A DNA stretch of 64,000 nt from CAXBNB01 sp040151475 (GCF_040151475.1 NZ_JBDKWG010000107.1:1-64000), one strand, 5' to 3'. Positions 1-8,992 are shown, counted from the stretch's first letter. The notes: generated by a model not told the origin, from the sequence alone. Translations and numbers: made by a program.

Positions 1-86
1 GCCAAGTGATCTTCAGGTAGCCAATCGTTAAGGTCATGTGGCATAAAAGAAACTTGTTCTCTATCCGCTCCAATAAATGATATCAT
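1..86 (-). CDS. IS transposase, N-terminal fragment (IS1182/DUF772-like)
   Basis: The minus strand reads from an ATG at 84-86 off the left window edge, giving about 28 residues that begin MISFIGADREQVSF and continue with DLNDWLPEDHL. An in-frame stop at 114-116 lies just upstream, so this ATG is the first possible start. The pattern of a short R-E-Q segment followed by D-L-x-D-W-L-P-E-D-H-L is typical of the N-terminal domain (DUF772) of IS1182/IS5-type DDE transposases; this family call rests on recall of the motif over a short stretch. Whether the rest of the gene is intact cannot be seen. The product would catalyse movement of the element. Confidence 0.6.
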   Translation of the reverse strand, partial: MISFIGADREQVSFMPHDLNDWLPEDHL

Positions 87-137
87 GCCCCAAGATATAA
101 ATAATTGGGTGGTTTATTAAGTCCGACAGACTCCTAG
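1..137 (-). mobile_element. Right end of an insertion sequence (partial)
   Basis: The transposase start at 86 is preceded by about 50 bases of AT-rich leader and then the sequence gtccgacagactcctag at 121-137, which looks like an IS terminal inverted repeat (read outward-in on the minus strand as ctaggagtctgtcggac). To the right of it a reading frame runs to a stop at 190-192 that does not continue through the element, as expected if the element has interrupted a gene. The exact tip and target duplication cannot be fixed because the other end is outside the window. Confidence 0.45.
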
Positions 138-192
138 TGAAAAAAGCTATCAGAGGGCAATGAAAGATTGGGAGGAACGTAAGAAGTTTTAA
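138..192 (+). pseudogene. 3' remnant of a gene apparently cut by the insertion sequence
   Basis: Frame 1 reads S-E-K-S-Y-Q-R-A-M-K-D-W-E-E-R-K-K-F and then stops at 190-192. The same frame has stops at 7-9 and 118-120 inside the IS-like sequence, so no start for a normal gene is available here. The strongly basic and acidic helical tail followed at 203-244 by a terminator suggests the natural end of a former gene. Its family cannot be recognised from 18 residues. It could also be chance open sequence. Confidence 0.35.
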
Positions 193-202
193 GAGGATGA
201 CA

Positions 203-244
203 AACCAAAAAGGGTTGCTTCATTTGAGGCAACCCTTTTTGGTT
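203..244. terminator. Bidirectional rho-independent terminator
   Basis: A 16-bp perfect stem pairs 203-218 (aaccaaaaagggttgc) with 229-244 (gcaaccctttttggtt) around a 10-base loop. The GC core is flanked by A-runs on one side and T-runs on the other, so it can terminate transcription from both directions: the remnant gene on the plus strand and the TlpA-like gene ending at 261 on the minus strand. Confidence 0.85.
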
Positions 245-260
245 GGGATGAATTTTTAAG

Positions 261-1367
261 TTACCCAAAAATCTCCTTCAGTTTAGCTGCCAATTCTTCA
301 CCTCTCAAATTTTTTGCTAAAATATTGCCATCTGGATCGATCAAATAAGTAGCCGGAATAGCCTGAATGCTGTAAGTAGCTGCTGCTTCAGATTGGAAAT
401 ACTTTAGGTCAGACACATGAGTCCATTTCAGCCCATCATCTTCTATGGCCTTTACCCACGCATCTTTGGTTCTGTCCAGTGATACGCTAAATACTTCAAA
501 GCCATCTTTGTTGTATTGCTCATAGAGGCGAACTACATTGGGGTTTTCCATGCGGCAGGGCCTGCACCAGGCTGCCCAAAAGTCGATCATTACGTATTTT
601 CCTTTGAAAGAACTCAGCGATACGATTTCTCCGTCAGGATTTGGTAGGCTTATCTCCGGAGCAGGAGAACCTATTGCCAGTTTTCTCAGGTTGTCAACCT
701 GAACCACCAGGTTTTTTGTGTATGAGGAATTAGGAAGGATCTCTTTGTATTTAGTAGCAACACTGTCGTAAAAAGTAAAGTGCTCTTCGATAGGGAGAAA
801 TTGTAAAGCAAGAATACCTGAGATGGAACTGCCCATATTCCATATTTTCTCTTTTATCAATTTGTCACTTTCTTTTTTTTGCTCCATGTAGGCATCCTGT
901 ATTTTTTTGATACTGGCTTCATCTGCATTGTTTCTTGCCTGCATGAAAGTGGAGTTCAATTTATTAACTGACCTCTGAAAGTTCTCTTGTATTTTCACCA
1001 ATGACATGATGTAATCGGTATCGGGTGATCCCTCAATTACCGGAGGGGCATTCCTGTCATTGACATCCGCCTTTACTTTTACATCTGTATCGTTTAGGAT
1101 AAGGTTTACATATTTCCTACCATATAGATTGAGCCTGTAGAATGCAGGTTCATCAATTGCGACAGTTCTCATGAATTTGTTGGTGTCATCCAATTTGAAA
1201 GAATCGGTAACAGTGAGCTCGTCATTCTTTACCAGTTCCAGTTTTATAAGCCCTCCCTCAACTGGGTTGGCAATTTCACCGGACAGAACTATGCCGTTTT
1301 CCACTTTTTTGCTTTCGCATGAAAACAAAACAACAACGGATACTAATAGATGAGATAACTTCTTCAC
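261..1367 (-). CDS. TlpA-like thioredoxin-fold lipoprotein with DUF4369-type N-terminus
   Basis: This 368-residue protein begins with a lipoprotein signal whose lipobox ends LFSC (Cys17), so it is probably anchored in a membrane facing the periplasm. Residues about 25-115 form a beta-rich region of the DUF4369 type, residues 125-210 are helical, and residues 230-368 are an AhpC/TSA-Redoxin thioredoxin fold with the active site W-C268-R-P-C271 and a later I-P-A-T-Y cis-proline loop. Such proteins act as thiol-disulfide oxidoreductases in Bacteroidota; the substrate is unknown. It starts 33 bases after alaS on the same strand, so the two may be co-transcribed, and it ends close to the bidirectional terminator at 203-244. 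Confidence 0.85.
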   Translation of the reverse strand: MKKLSHLLVSVVVLFSCESKKVENGIVLSGEIANPVEGGLIKLELVKNDELTVTDSFKLDDTNKFMRTVAIDEPAFYRLNLYGRKYVNLILNDTDVKVKADVNDRNAPPVIEGSPDTDYIMSLVKIQENFQRSVNKLNSTFMQARNNADEASIKKIQDAYMEQKKESDKLIKEKIWNMGSSISGILALQFLPIEEHFTFYDSVATKYKEILPNSSYTKNLVVQVDNLRKLAIGSPAPEISLPNPDGEIVSLSSFKGKYVMIDFWAAWCRPCRMENPNVVRLYEQYNKDGFEVFSVSLDRTKDAWVKAIEDDGLKWTHVSDLKYFQSEAAATYSIQAIPATYLIDPDGNILAKNLRGEELAAKLKEIFG

Positions 1368-1400
1368 TTTATATTGATTTAGTTTGTTCCTTTAATAATG

Positions 1401-4058
1401 TTATGACTTGACAAATTGTAACGTTAATTCATTCGCCTTTTCTACTACTTTTGATAACCCTGTGATATCCTGGCCACCAGCAGTAGCAAAGAACGGCTGT
1501 CCGCCACCACCACCTTTGATCTCTTTTGCCAATTCTTTAACAATGTTGCCAGCATGAATGTTCAAAGATTTCACTATTTCTTCAGAAATCATAACAGCTA
1601 TCTGGGGTTTGCCAGCTATATTCGCTGCTAAGACCATAATCAGGTTATCAATTTCATTTTTCAGTTCGAATGAAATTTTCTTTAAAGCTTCTGCATCAGG
1701 CAAGGTAGTTTCAGCAACCAACAAGTTGTAACCATTTACGGAATTAACGGCTCGGAGTAAGTTGTCTTTTTCCTTTCCGGCTTTTTCCAAGTTGATCGTT
1801 TCTATTTCCTTTTGAAGTTGATTTTTTTCAGAAATCAGTGTTTCCAATGCTTTTACTGTATCCTTTGGATTGTTTAGTATCGTATTTACCTCGCTTATTA
1901 ATGAAAGGTTGCTTTCTATCAATTGCTCCGCTTTTTCAGAAGTCACCGCTTCTATCCTCCTTACTCCGGCAGCTACAGATCCTTCAGAAGTTATTTTGAA
2001 ATACCCAATATTTCCGGTGGCTGGTACGTGAGTTCCGCCGCACAGTTCTACAGAGTAGTTTCTGTCGAAAGTAATTACCCTCACGAAATCACCATATTTT
2101 TCACCAAAAAGAGCCATTGCACCCAAACTTTTGGCCTCTTCTATTGGCACATTTCTTTTTTCATCTAATGAAATGTTTTCTCTTATTTTCCTGTTTACAA
2201 TCTGCTCAACTTCTCTTATTTCTTCATTGGTCATTTTTGAAAAATGAGAAAAGTCGAACCGGAGTACTTTTTCATTTACCAATGAGCCTTTTTGCTGTAC
2301 GTGTGTTCCAAGTACTTGGCGCAAAGCGGCATGCAGCAGGTGAGTAGCACTATGGTTGTTTTCAGTTAGTGCTCTTTTTTTGGTGTTTATCACACATTTG
2401 AAATTGGTGTTAAGATTTGCAGGTAAATCAGCGGTGATATGAATGATCAGATCATTTTCTTTTTTGGTGTCTAGCACGCTTACTTTTTGACCGTCTGCTT
2501 CCAGATAGCCAATATCCCCAACCTGTCCACCACTCTCTGCATAAAAAGGAGTTTGATCCAATACGATTTGGTACAGCTTTTTGCCTTTTTCTTCTATCTG
2601 ACGGTATTTAACAATTTCTGCGTTTGCTTCTAATTCATCATAGCCCAAAAATTTCACTTTGTCCACTTCTTTTAATGTTATCCAATCGCCTGTAGATACC
2701 TCTGCTGCTTTTTTGGATCTCGTTTTTTGGACTTTCATTTCGGCTTTGAAAGCAGATTCATCTACTTTGAGGTTGTTTTCAGAGGCGATTAGCGCAGTGA
2801 GGTCATAAGGAAATCCGTAAGTGTCGTACAATTCAAAAGCTATTTTACCGTCTATAGTGTCAGATTTCCCATTAAGTTCTTTTTTGATGGCATCAAGTTT
2901 CACCAATCCTTTTTCCAACGTTCTTAAAAAGGAAACTTCCTCTTCCCGGATTACCTTGGCAATAAAATCTTCCTGAGATTTCAACTCCGGAAATACGTCC
3001 TCAAATTGCCTACTCAGTGTTGGTAGCAATTTGTAAAGAAATGGTTCTGTTATTCCAAGGAATGTATAGCCGTATCTTACAGCTCTTCTCAGGATTCTTC
3101 TGATCACATAGCCGGCTTTGTTGTTGGATGGTAGCTGGCCATCGGCAATAGCAAAAGATATAGCCCTGATATGGTCTGAAATCACACGGATTGCAATATC
3201 TGTTTTTTCGTTTTGCCCGTAAGGTTTATTTGATTCTTTCGCAATGAAATCAATTAATGGTGTAAACACATCGGTATCGTAGTTCGATTGTTTTTGCTGA
3301 ACTGCCATTGCCAGACGTTCAAAACCCATGCCTGTATCTACATGTTTTGCAGGGAGGCTTTCTAAAGACCCATCAGCCAATCTGTTGAATTGCATGAATA
3401 CCAGATTCCAAATCTCTACCACCAGAGGGTGATCCTGATTTACCAGATTTTTGCCGGGTGTTTTGGCTACATCCTCTACCGACCTTAGATCGATATGAAT
3501 TTCTGAACAAGGTCCACAAGGGCCTGTTTCTCCCATTTCCCAGAAATTATCTTTCTTCGATCCGTTAATGATTCTGTCTTCGGGGATTATTTTCTTCCAG
3601 TAGTCGTATGCTTCCTGATCCAGTTCCAGCCCATCTTTTGCGTCTCCTTCAAAAACCGATACATACATCCGATCTGCCGGAAGTTTGTACACTTCAGTTA
3701 AAAGTTCCCATGCCCACTCTATGGCTTCTTTTTTGAAATACCCGCCTGCCGGACGGACAGGGTCACCAAATGACCAGTTACCCAGCATTTCGAACATAGT
3801 ATGGTGGTAAGTATCGTGACCTACTTCTTCCAGATCATTGTGTTTACCTGACACCCTGAGGCATTTTTGAGTATCTGCTATTCTATTCGATGAAGGTTCT
3901 CCATTGCCTAGGAAATAGTCTTTAAACTGATTCATTCCGGCATTGGTAAACATCAATGTAGGGTCATTATTTACCACCAGAGGGGCGGATGCTACGATCT
4001 CGTGTCCTTTGTTTTTAAAAAAATCAAGAAACTTTTCTCTTATCTCCTTAGAAGTCAT
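1401..4058 (-). CDS. alaS: Alanyl-tRNA synthetase
   Basis: The 885-residue product has the normal bacterial AlaRS length. Its N-terminus contains the class II core opening (T-S-K-E-I-R-E-K-F followed by N-D-P-T-L-M-F-T-N-A-G-M), then the catalytic motifs, the editing domain with the zinc-binding H569-x3-H573 and C673-x3-H677 (within C-G-G-T-H), and a C-terminal C-Ala region with a Gly-rich G-G-G-G-G-Q-P-F-F-A motif. It attaches alanine to tRNA-Ala and clears mischarged Ser or Gly. It is divergent from the M23 peptidase at 4214, a gene pairing I recall as common in Bacteroidota. A TAACTTTG box on the minus strand at 4189-4196 may be its promoter. Confidence 0.98.
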   Translation of the reverse strand: MTSKEIREKFLDFFKNKGHEIVASAPLVVNNDPTLMFTNAGMNQFKDYFLGNGEPSSNRIADTQKCLRVSGKHNDLEEVGHDTYHHTMFEMLGNWSFGDPVRPAGGYFKKEAIEWAWELLTEVYKLPADRMYVSVFEGDAKDGLELDQEAYDYWKKIIPEDRIINGSKKDNFWEMGETGPCGPCSEIHIDLRSVEDVAKTPGKNLVNQDHPLVVEIWNLVFMQFNRLADGSLESLPAKHVDTGMGFERLAMAVQQKQSNYDTDVFTPLIDFIAKESNKPYGQNEKTDIAIRVISDHIRAISFAIADGQLPSNNKAGYVIRRILRRAVRYGYTFLGITEPFLYKLLPTLSRQFEDVFPELKSQEDFIAKVIREEEVSFLRTLEKGLVKLDAIKKELNGKSDTIDGKIAFELYDTYGFPYDLTALIASENNLKVDESAFKAEMKVQKTRSKKAAEVSTGDWITLKEVDKVKFLGYDELEANAEIVKYRQIEEKGKKLYQIVLDQTPFYAESGGQVGDIGYLEADGQKVSVLDTKKENDLIIHITADLPANLNTNFKCVINTKKRALTENNHSATHLLHAALRQVLGTHVQQKGSLVNEKVLRFDFSHFSKMTNEEIREVEQIVNRKIRENISLDEKRNVPIEEAKSLGAMALFGEKYGDFVRVITFDRNYSVELCGGTHVPATGNIGYFKITSEGSVAAGVRRIEAVTSEKAEQLIESNLSLISEVNTILNNPKDTVKALETLISEKNQLQKEIETINLEKAGKEKDNLLRAVNSVNGYNLLVAETTLPDAEALKKISFELKNEIDNLIMVLAANIAGKPQIAVMISEEIVKSLNIHAGNIVKELAKEIKGGGGGQPFFATAGGQDITGLSKVVEKANELTLQFVKS

Positions 4059-4188
4059 GTAACTTATTGTAATTCAGTTAGTTGTATTTTTATTCTTTTA
4101 ATTAATAGAAAAATGTTTTATTTTGCAGCTTTAATTTTAATCAGCTGTAACAAATCAACGTATATTTTTTATTGCAAAAAAGAAAACG

Positions 4189-4196
4189 CAAAGTTA
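4189..4196 (-). promoter_or_regulatory. Candidate -7 box for alaS
   Basis: Read on the minus strand this is TAACTTTG, a full match to the Bacteroidota -7 consensus TAnnTTTG, about 130 bases before the alaS start. The preceding sequence has no clear TTTG -33 element, so support is partial. A nearly identical stretch (GCAAAGTTA-GGATTT on the plus strand) occurs before the acyltransferase gene at 57990. Confidence 0.35.
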
Positions 4197-4213
4197 GGAT
4201 TTTCTAAATTAAT

Positions 4214-5197
4214 ATGGCTAGAATAAAGTACTATTACGACACAGAATCTTGTAAGTATGAGCGTGTCAAGGTATCCACTGGTGATATCATCCTAAACCTT
4301 CTTGGTTTTTTCTGCATTGCGCTGATACTGGCGGTAGGAATTTTCTTTGTTTCCAATAAATATTTCAAGTCGCCAATAGTGGCACAATTGGAGAAAGAGA
4401 ATGAAGAATTGAATTTTTACTATGATCTTTTGACCAAAGAAATGGATCATGCCAATGAAATGCTGGCGTCTTTGCAAGAAAGAGATGACAATGTATATAG
4501 GGTAATATTTGAGGCTGAGCCTATTTCCTCTTCTATTAGAAATGCAGGGGTTGGAGGAACCAACAGGTACAAGGAGTTAATGGATAGTGGTGTGGAGCGA
4601 GAAGAATTGATTTTGGATACTTATCAGAAAATAGATAAGCTGAAAAAGAAAATGTATATCCAGACCAAGTCTTATGATGAGTTGATAGACCTGGCAAAAA
4701 ATAAAGAACTGTTTTTAGCGTCTATTCCGGCGATTCAGCCGGTGGCAAATAAAGACTTAAAGAAGGTGGCTTCCGGCTATGGAAGAAGGCCTGATCCATT
4801 TAGCGGGCTTCCTAAAATGCATTATGGTTTGGATTTTTCTGCTCCCAAAGGAACACCTGTATATGCTACCGGAGATGGAAAAGTAATTAAAGTTCAGAAA
4901 AAATTTGGAGGGTATGGATGGGAGATCGAAATAGATCATGGATTTGATTTTGTAACTAAATATGCCCACCTAAGTGCGTTCAATGTGAAAAAAGGTCAAG
5001 TTGTAAAAAGAGGTGAGCGTATAGGTGATGTTGGTGATTCAGGTCGTTCTACAGCCCCTCATTTGCATTACGAAGTGATAAAAGATGGTGATAAGTTAAA
5101 CCCTGTTCATTATTTTGGTCAGGAATTGTCTCCCGATGAATATGAAGAAATTCTAAGATTGGCTTCTATTGAGAATCAGGCATTAGGTTCTTATTAG
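4214..5197 (+). CDS. M23 family metallopeptidase (LytM-type), membrane-anchored
   Basis: The 327-residue protein has a short cytoplasmic N-terminus, one membrane helix at about residues 24-46, a coiled-coil periplasmic stretch (about 55-165), and a C-terminal peptidase M23 domain (about 185-300). The zinc and catalytic residues are visible as H203-x3-D207 (H-Y-G-L-D), H252 and H283-L-H285. Enzymes of this family cut peptidoglycan cross-bridges or peptide stems. It is transcribed away from alaS, and a terminator at 5221-5249 closes its unit. The ATG at 4214 places the membrane helix correctly and is the natural start. Confidence 0.9.
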   Translation: MARIKYYYDTESCKYERVKVSTGDIILNLLGFFCIALILAVGIFFVSNKYFKSPIVAQLEKENEELNFYYDLLTKEMDHANEMLASLQERDDNVYRVIFEAEPISSSIRNAGVGGTNRYKELMDSGVEREELILDTYQKIDKLKKKMYIQTKSYDELIDLAKNKELFLASIPAIQPVANKDLKKVASGYGRRPDPFSGLPKMHYGLDFSAPKGTPVYATGDGKVIKVQKKFGGYGWEIEIDHGFDFVTKYAHLSAFNVKKGQVVKRGERIGDVGDSGRSTAPHLHYEVIKDGDKLNPVHYFGQELSPDEYEEILRLASIENQALGSY

Positions 5198-5218
5198 CAA
5201 TAACAGAAAAAAGGTAAT

Positions 5219-5249
5219 GAAAGCCATGACTTGTCATGGTTTTTTTTTG
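5219..5249 (+). terminator. Rho-independent terminator after the M23 peptidase
   Basis: The sequence agccatgac-tt-gtcatggt followed by eight or more T residues forms a stem of about 8 bp with a very small loop (opening to a four-base loop) and a U-tract. It lies 22 bases after the peptidase stop. Confidence 0.7.
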
Positions 5250-5326
5250 TCCAAAATGTTATTGTTGACCTTATGTGGATAACTAATAGCATTTTTAGTC
5301 ATGCAATTTTCAGATAGGCCATAATT

Positions 5327-6535
5327 TTGAATGTGAAATCTAAAGTTCTATGTTTTGTGGCAGTAGCTACCGGGGTATTTGTTGTTGGCTGTAAGCAGCA
5401 ACAAAAAATAACCTCCGTGACAAGTGTTCCTGTAGAAGTGAAAAAGGAACCGATAGATACTACATCAACGACACCAGTATTCTATATTACTCAGGAGAAT
5501 GATACATTATATTCTCTGGATGAAGAGGTGGAAATAGAAATAAGCCGGGTATATAAAGATACGGTTTCTATCATTGGTGTTGGGGATATAATGATGGGGA
5601 CAAATTTTCCGGAAGAGCATTACCTGCCGGGAAACAACGGAAGGGATTTGTGGGCAGAGGTGAGGGATACGTTGAAGAATGCTGATGTTACTTTTGGTAA
5701 TTTGGAAGGTGTGATCCTTGATGAAGGAGGTGAGCAAAAGGAATGCAAAAATCCTAAAGTTTGCTATTTGTTTAGAACTCCAGAGTCTTATTTGTCTAAT
5801 TTGACAGAGTCGGGATTTGATGTAATGAGTCTGGCTAACAACCATGCAGGTGATTTTGGGGAATTGGGTAGAAAAAATACTATGGCTTCTTTGGATTCAC
5901 TGAATATAAGTCACGCTGGTCAGCTTACTGCACCTTTCGTGACTTTCAAGCGAAATGGGATGAGGTATGGTATGGTGGCCTTTTCTCCCAATAGAGGAAC
6001 GGTCAGCATTCATAATGTAGAAAGAGCTAAAGAGATAGTTACTCACCTAGACTCCATTGTGGACATTGTAATTGTATCTTTTCACGGAGGAGCTGAAGGG
6101 AGCAAGTACGAACATGTGCTCCGTCAGACAGAAACCTTTTATGGTGAAAACAGGGGAAATGTCTATGAGTTTGCTCATACAATGATTGATGCTGGTGCTG
6201 ATGTAGTTTTTGGCCATGGACCGCATGTAACCAGAGCAATGGATTTGTATAAAGACAGGTTTATTATATATAGTCTTGGTAATTTCTGTACTTACGGGCG
6301 GTTTAACTTAAAGGGGGTAAACGGGATAGCTCCAATAGTGAAAGTATATACCAACCATGAGGGAAAATTCCTTAAAGGAGAGGTAATACCTATAAGACAG
6401 CTGGGTGCCGGAGGACCAAAAGTTGACCCAAATAAATCTGTAATTAAGAAAATTCAGGAGCTAACGAAAAAAGATTTCCCGGAAATTAATTTAATGATTG
6501 ATGATTCCGGTTTTATTAATTATATTGACAACTAG
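5327..6535 (+). CDS. CapA/PGA_cap-type metallophosphatase-fold lipoprotein
   Basis: The 402-residue protein starts with a lipoprotein signal ending V-V-G-C (Cys22). From about residue 80 it shows the bacterial capsule-synthesis CapA pattern: G-V-G-D-I-M-M-G, then G-N-L-E-G, L-A-N-N-H-A-G-D, S-F-H-G-G-A-E and G-H-G-P-H-V, which are the expected metal-binding motifs of the calcineurin-like phosphoesterase fold. CapA of Bacillus takes part in poly-gamma-glutamate capsule export; homologues elsewhere are of uncertain role. It sits between the M23 gene and the MerR gene. Confidence 0.82.
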   Translation: MNVKSKVLCFVAVATGVFVVGCKQQQKITSVTSVPVEVKKEPIDTTSTTPVFYITQENDTLYSLDEEVEIEISRVYKDTVSIIGVGDIMMGTNFPEEHYLPGNNGRDLWAEVRDTLKNADVTFGNLEGVILDEGGEQKECKNPKVCYLFRTPESYLSNLTESGFDVMSLANNHAGDFGELGRKNTMASLDSLNISHAGQLTAPFVTFKRNGMRYGMVAFSPNRGTVSIHNVERAKEIVTHLDSIVDIVIVSFHGGAEGSKYEHVLRQTETFYGENRGNVYEFAHTMIDAGADVVFGHGPHVTRAMDLYKDRFIIYSLGNFCTYGRFNLKGVNGIAPIVKVYTNHEGKFLKGEVIPIRQLGAGGPKVDPNKSVIKKIQELTKKDFPEINLMIDDSGFINYIDN

Positions 6536-6539
6536 AATT

Positions 6540-6884
6540 GTGCCGTACAAAGAAAAAGAAATAGAGAAGAGATATTACACCATTGGCGAAGTAGCCGATG
6601 ACCTTGGTGTAGCCACCTCCCTGATTAGGTTTTGGGAGAGTGAGTTCGACATCATCAAGCCAAAAAAGAACAGAAAAGGGAACAGGCAATTCACTAAGGA
6701 GGATGTAAAAAATGTGAAGCTTATTTATCACTTGGTAAAAGAAAAAGGCTACACCCTTAATGGCGCAAGAGAATTTATCAAGAGTGATGTAAATGCGGCA
6801 GTAGGGAAAATTGACATGTTGGACTCTTTGAAAAACATCAGGGCATTTCTTCAAAAAATGAAACAAGAGCTACAGAAAAATTAG
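6540..6884 (+). CDS. MerR family transcriptional regulator
   Basis: A helix-turn-helix of the MerR type is seen in Y-Y-T-I-G-E-V-A-D-D-L-G-V followed by S-L-I-R-F-W-E-S-E-F and the R-x-F-T-x-E-D-V wing. The longest frame opens at 6498 inside the preceding gene, but that would add a hydrophobic, non-family stretch. The GTG at 6540 gives V/M-P-Y-K-E-K-E-I-E-K, the expected family N-terminus, and a 114-residue protein starting 4 bases after the CapA-like stop. The protein has no clear effector domain after the HTH, only a short helical tail. It is probably co-transcribed with the genes on either side. Confidence 0.85.
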   Translation: MPYKEKEIEKRYYTIGEVADDLGVATSLIRFWESEFDIIKPKKNRKGNRQFTKEDVKNVKLIYHLVKEKGYTLNGAREFIKSDVNAAVGKIDMLDSLKNIRAFLQKMKQELQKN

Positions 6885-6920
6885 CCCTCACTTTTATATT
6901 TCTCATATTTTCATTGGTCG

Positions 6921-8021
6921 ATGAATGATGAAAAGCTTTATCAGGTAGCACTAAAATTTATTCATGGCATTGGAGATGTTAATGCCAAACAACTCATCAG
7001 CTATTGCGGTTCTGCCAAAGCTATATTCAACAATCCTAAAGCAAAACTTCAGAAAATTCCGGGAATAGGAGTAAAGACAATTGAATCAATTTTGTCTTCT
7101 AAAGTGCTGCATAGTGCGGAAAAGGAAATAGAGAAATGCCTGACGTCTAATGTTCACCTATTGTTTTATACCGATCCCGGTTATCCTTCCAGATTGAAAT
7201 TAGTGAATGATTCACCTATCATTTTGTTTTCAAAGGGTAACATTGATTTTAACAAACAAAAAGTTGTAGGGATAGTAGGTACAAGAAAAGCTACAGAATA
7301 TGGAAAGTCCGTGACGGAATCAATAGTTAAAGATCTGGTTCCTCATGATGCTATTATTGTAAGTGGATTGGCTTATGGCATTGATATTACGGCGCATCGG
7401 GCTGCATTGGACAACAACTTGCCAACAGTAGCAGTATTGGCTGGTGGTTTGGATAAAATATATCCTGTAGTACATAAAAAATATGTTGCCGATTTGATGG
7501 AAAATGGAGCCATTGTGTCTGAGAAATTTTTGGGTACTACTCCGGAAGCTCATTTTTTTCCGGCAAGGAACAGAATCATAGCTGGCATGTCTGATGCTAT
7601 AGTTGTGGTAGAGGCTGCAGAAAAAGGAGGTGCACTGATTACAGGAGAAATAGCTTATTCGTACAACAGAGATGTATTTGCAGTGCCTGGTGATATTGAT
7701 CATAAGTATTCTGAAGGTTGTAATAAACTTATTTCTAAACAAAAAGCCAATATCTATTCAGGTATATCAGATTTAGAATATTTGTTGAATTGGGACAAAG
7801 AGGAGAGAGTAGATTCTAAGCCGGTATTGAATATAGATCAATTTGATGGTGACACCAGAAAGGTAATAGAAGTTTTGCTTGAATTTAGGGATGGGTTGCA
7901 ATTGGATGAGTTGTGCTGGAAAAGCCAGGTGCCAATCAATCAGGCTGTAAGTATTTTGTTGAATTTGGAGTTTGATGGTCTGGTAAGATCTTTACCTGGC
8001 AAAAAGTATAAACTGAGTTGA
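6921..8021 (+). CDS. dprA: DNA-processing protein DprA
   Basis: The 366-residue protein has an N-terminal helix-hairpin-helix region (K-I-P-G-I-G-V-K-T-I), a central Rossmann-like DprA/Smf domain with I-V-G-T-R-K-A-T-E-Y-G, S-G-L-A-Y-G-I-D-I-T-A-H-R and F-P-A-R-N-R-I-I-A-G, and a C-terminal winged-helix domain. DprA binds incoming single-stranded DNA and loads RecA during natural transformation. It starts 36 bases after the MerR gene, on the same strand. Confidence 0.96.
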   Translation: MNDEKLYQVALKFIHGIGDVNAKQLISYCGSAKAIFNNPKAKLQKIPGIGVKTIESILSSKVLHSAEKEIEKCLTSNVHLLFYTDPGYPSRLKLVNDSPIILFSKGNIDFNKQKVVGIVGTRKATEYGKSVTESIVKDLVPHDAIIVSGLAYGIDITAHRAALDNNLPTVAVLAGGLDKIYPVVHKKYVADLMENGAIVSEKFLGTTPEAHFFPARNRIIAGMSDAIVVVEAAEKGGALITGEIAYSYNRDVFAVPGDIDHKYSEGCNKLISKQKANIYSGISDLEYLLNWDKEERVDSKPVLNIDQFDGDTRKVIEVLLEFRDGLQLDELCWKSQVPINQAVSILLNLEFDGLVRSLPGKKYKLS

Positions 8022-8039
8022 TGTCATCTGTCTGGGAAT

Positions 8040-8891
8040 TTATTTCCCCAAAAACACCTGTGGCGCAAAGTTGAGCGCATCATCTAATGCTTTGAAATCT
8101 ATTCCAAGTTGATTGTCAAACTTGGCCAGGTAGTGGATTATTTTTTCAGTAGCAATATTACCAACAAGCTCATCCTTAGCCATCGGGCAACCTCCAAATC
8201 CATTAAGTGCTCCATCAAACCTTCTACAGCCTGACTTGTAGGCAGCATCAATTTTTTCAATAGAAGAATCCAAATCAGAATGTAAGTGAACTCCAAATTC
8301 GATTTTTGGAAACTGAGCAGCAATCGTTTTGAACAACGACTGAATGTTTGCCGGATTGGACAGGCCTACTGTATCGGCAAGTGAAATTATTGAAACACCT
8401 TTTTCTTCCAAATTTGCCACAAACTGTGCTGCAAAGTCCGTTTCATACGGATCGCCATAAGGATTTCCAAATCCCATGGAGATGTAAGTGACAAGTGTTT
8501 TGCCAGACTTTTGGCAGATGTCCTGAATGTCACTAATACCATCAAAAGCTTCAGCAATTGATTTGTTGGTGTTGTTTTGCTGAAATGTTTCGGATAGAGA
8601 TAAAGGGAAGCCTAGGTATGATATTTCTTCAAATATGGAAGCTTCCTTAGCACCCCTTACATTGGCTACAATTGCTAGCAACTTTGTATCTGATCTAGAC
8701 AATTCCAGCCCATTTAGCACTTCAATGGTATCACTCATCTGTGGGATGGCCTTAGGTGAGACGAAACTACCAAAATCTATCGTGTCAAATCCTACTTTCA
8801 ATAGTTTGTTGATGTATTCGATTTTGAGGTTTGTAGGAATAAATTCCTTCAGACCTTGCATGGCATCCCGAGGACATTCTATGAGTTTCAT
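8040..8891 (-). CDS. HMG-CoA lyase-like (DRE-TIM) enzyme
   Basis: The 283-residue TIM-barrel protein opens with E-C-P-R-D-A-M-Q-G, the Bacteroidota variant of the V-G-P-R-D-G-L-Q signature of hydroxymethylglutaryl-CoA lyase. It also has the metal-binding H-L-H-S-D and the C-terminal G-loop G-F-G-G-C-P-M-A with the catalytic cysteine. HMG-CoA lyase makes acetyl-CoA and acetoacetate in leucine breakdown; related DRE-TIM enzymes make other aldol cleavages. It converges on dprA with an 18-base gap. A short hairpin (gggaa/ttccc, 8034-8048) there is too weak to call a terminator. Confidence 0.88.
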   Translation of the reverse strand: MKLIECPRDAMQGLKEFIPTNLKIEYINKLLKVGFDTIDFGSFVSPKAIPQMSDTIEVLNGLELSRSDTKLLAIVANVRGAKEASIFEEISYLGFPLSLSETFQQNNTNKSIAEAFDGISDIQDICQKSGKTLVTYISMGFGNPYGDPYETDFAAQFVANLEEKGVSIISLADTVGLSNPANIQSLFKTIAAQFPKIEFGVHLHSDLDSSIEKIDAAYKSGCRRFDGALNGFGGCPMAKDELVGNIATEKIIHYLAKFDNQLGIDFKALDDALNFAPQVFLGK

Positions 8892-8992
8892 AGGATAAAT
8901 CTAGGTTTTAATCCCGAATTGCATAATAAAAGACGTAGTTTTTAAGGTGTTATATTTTTTGAATTGTAATTATGGCATCAAAAGCACTGTAT

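Noticed and set aside
6498..6539. ATG at 6498 as the start of the MerR gene
   Set aside because: It lies in the end of the CapA-like gene and adds a hydrophobic stretch not found in the family; the GTG at 6540 fits better.
6516..6866. A 116-residue minus-strand frame opposite the MerR gene
   Set aside because: The plus strand carries the clear helix-turn-helix gene; this is its shadow.
8033..8050. Small hairpin between dprA and the HMG-CoA lyase-like gene
   Set aside because: Five base pairs without a T-run are too weak to support a terminator.
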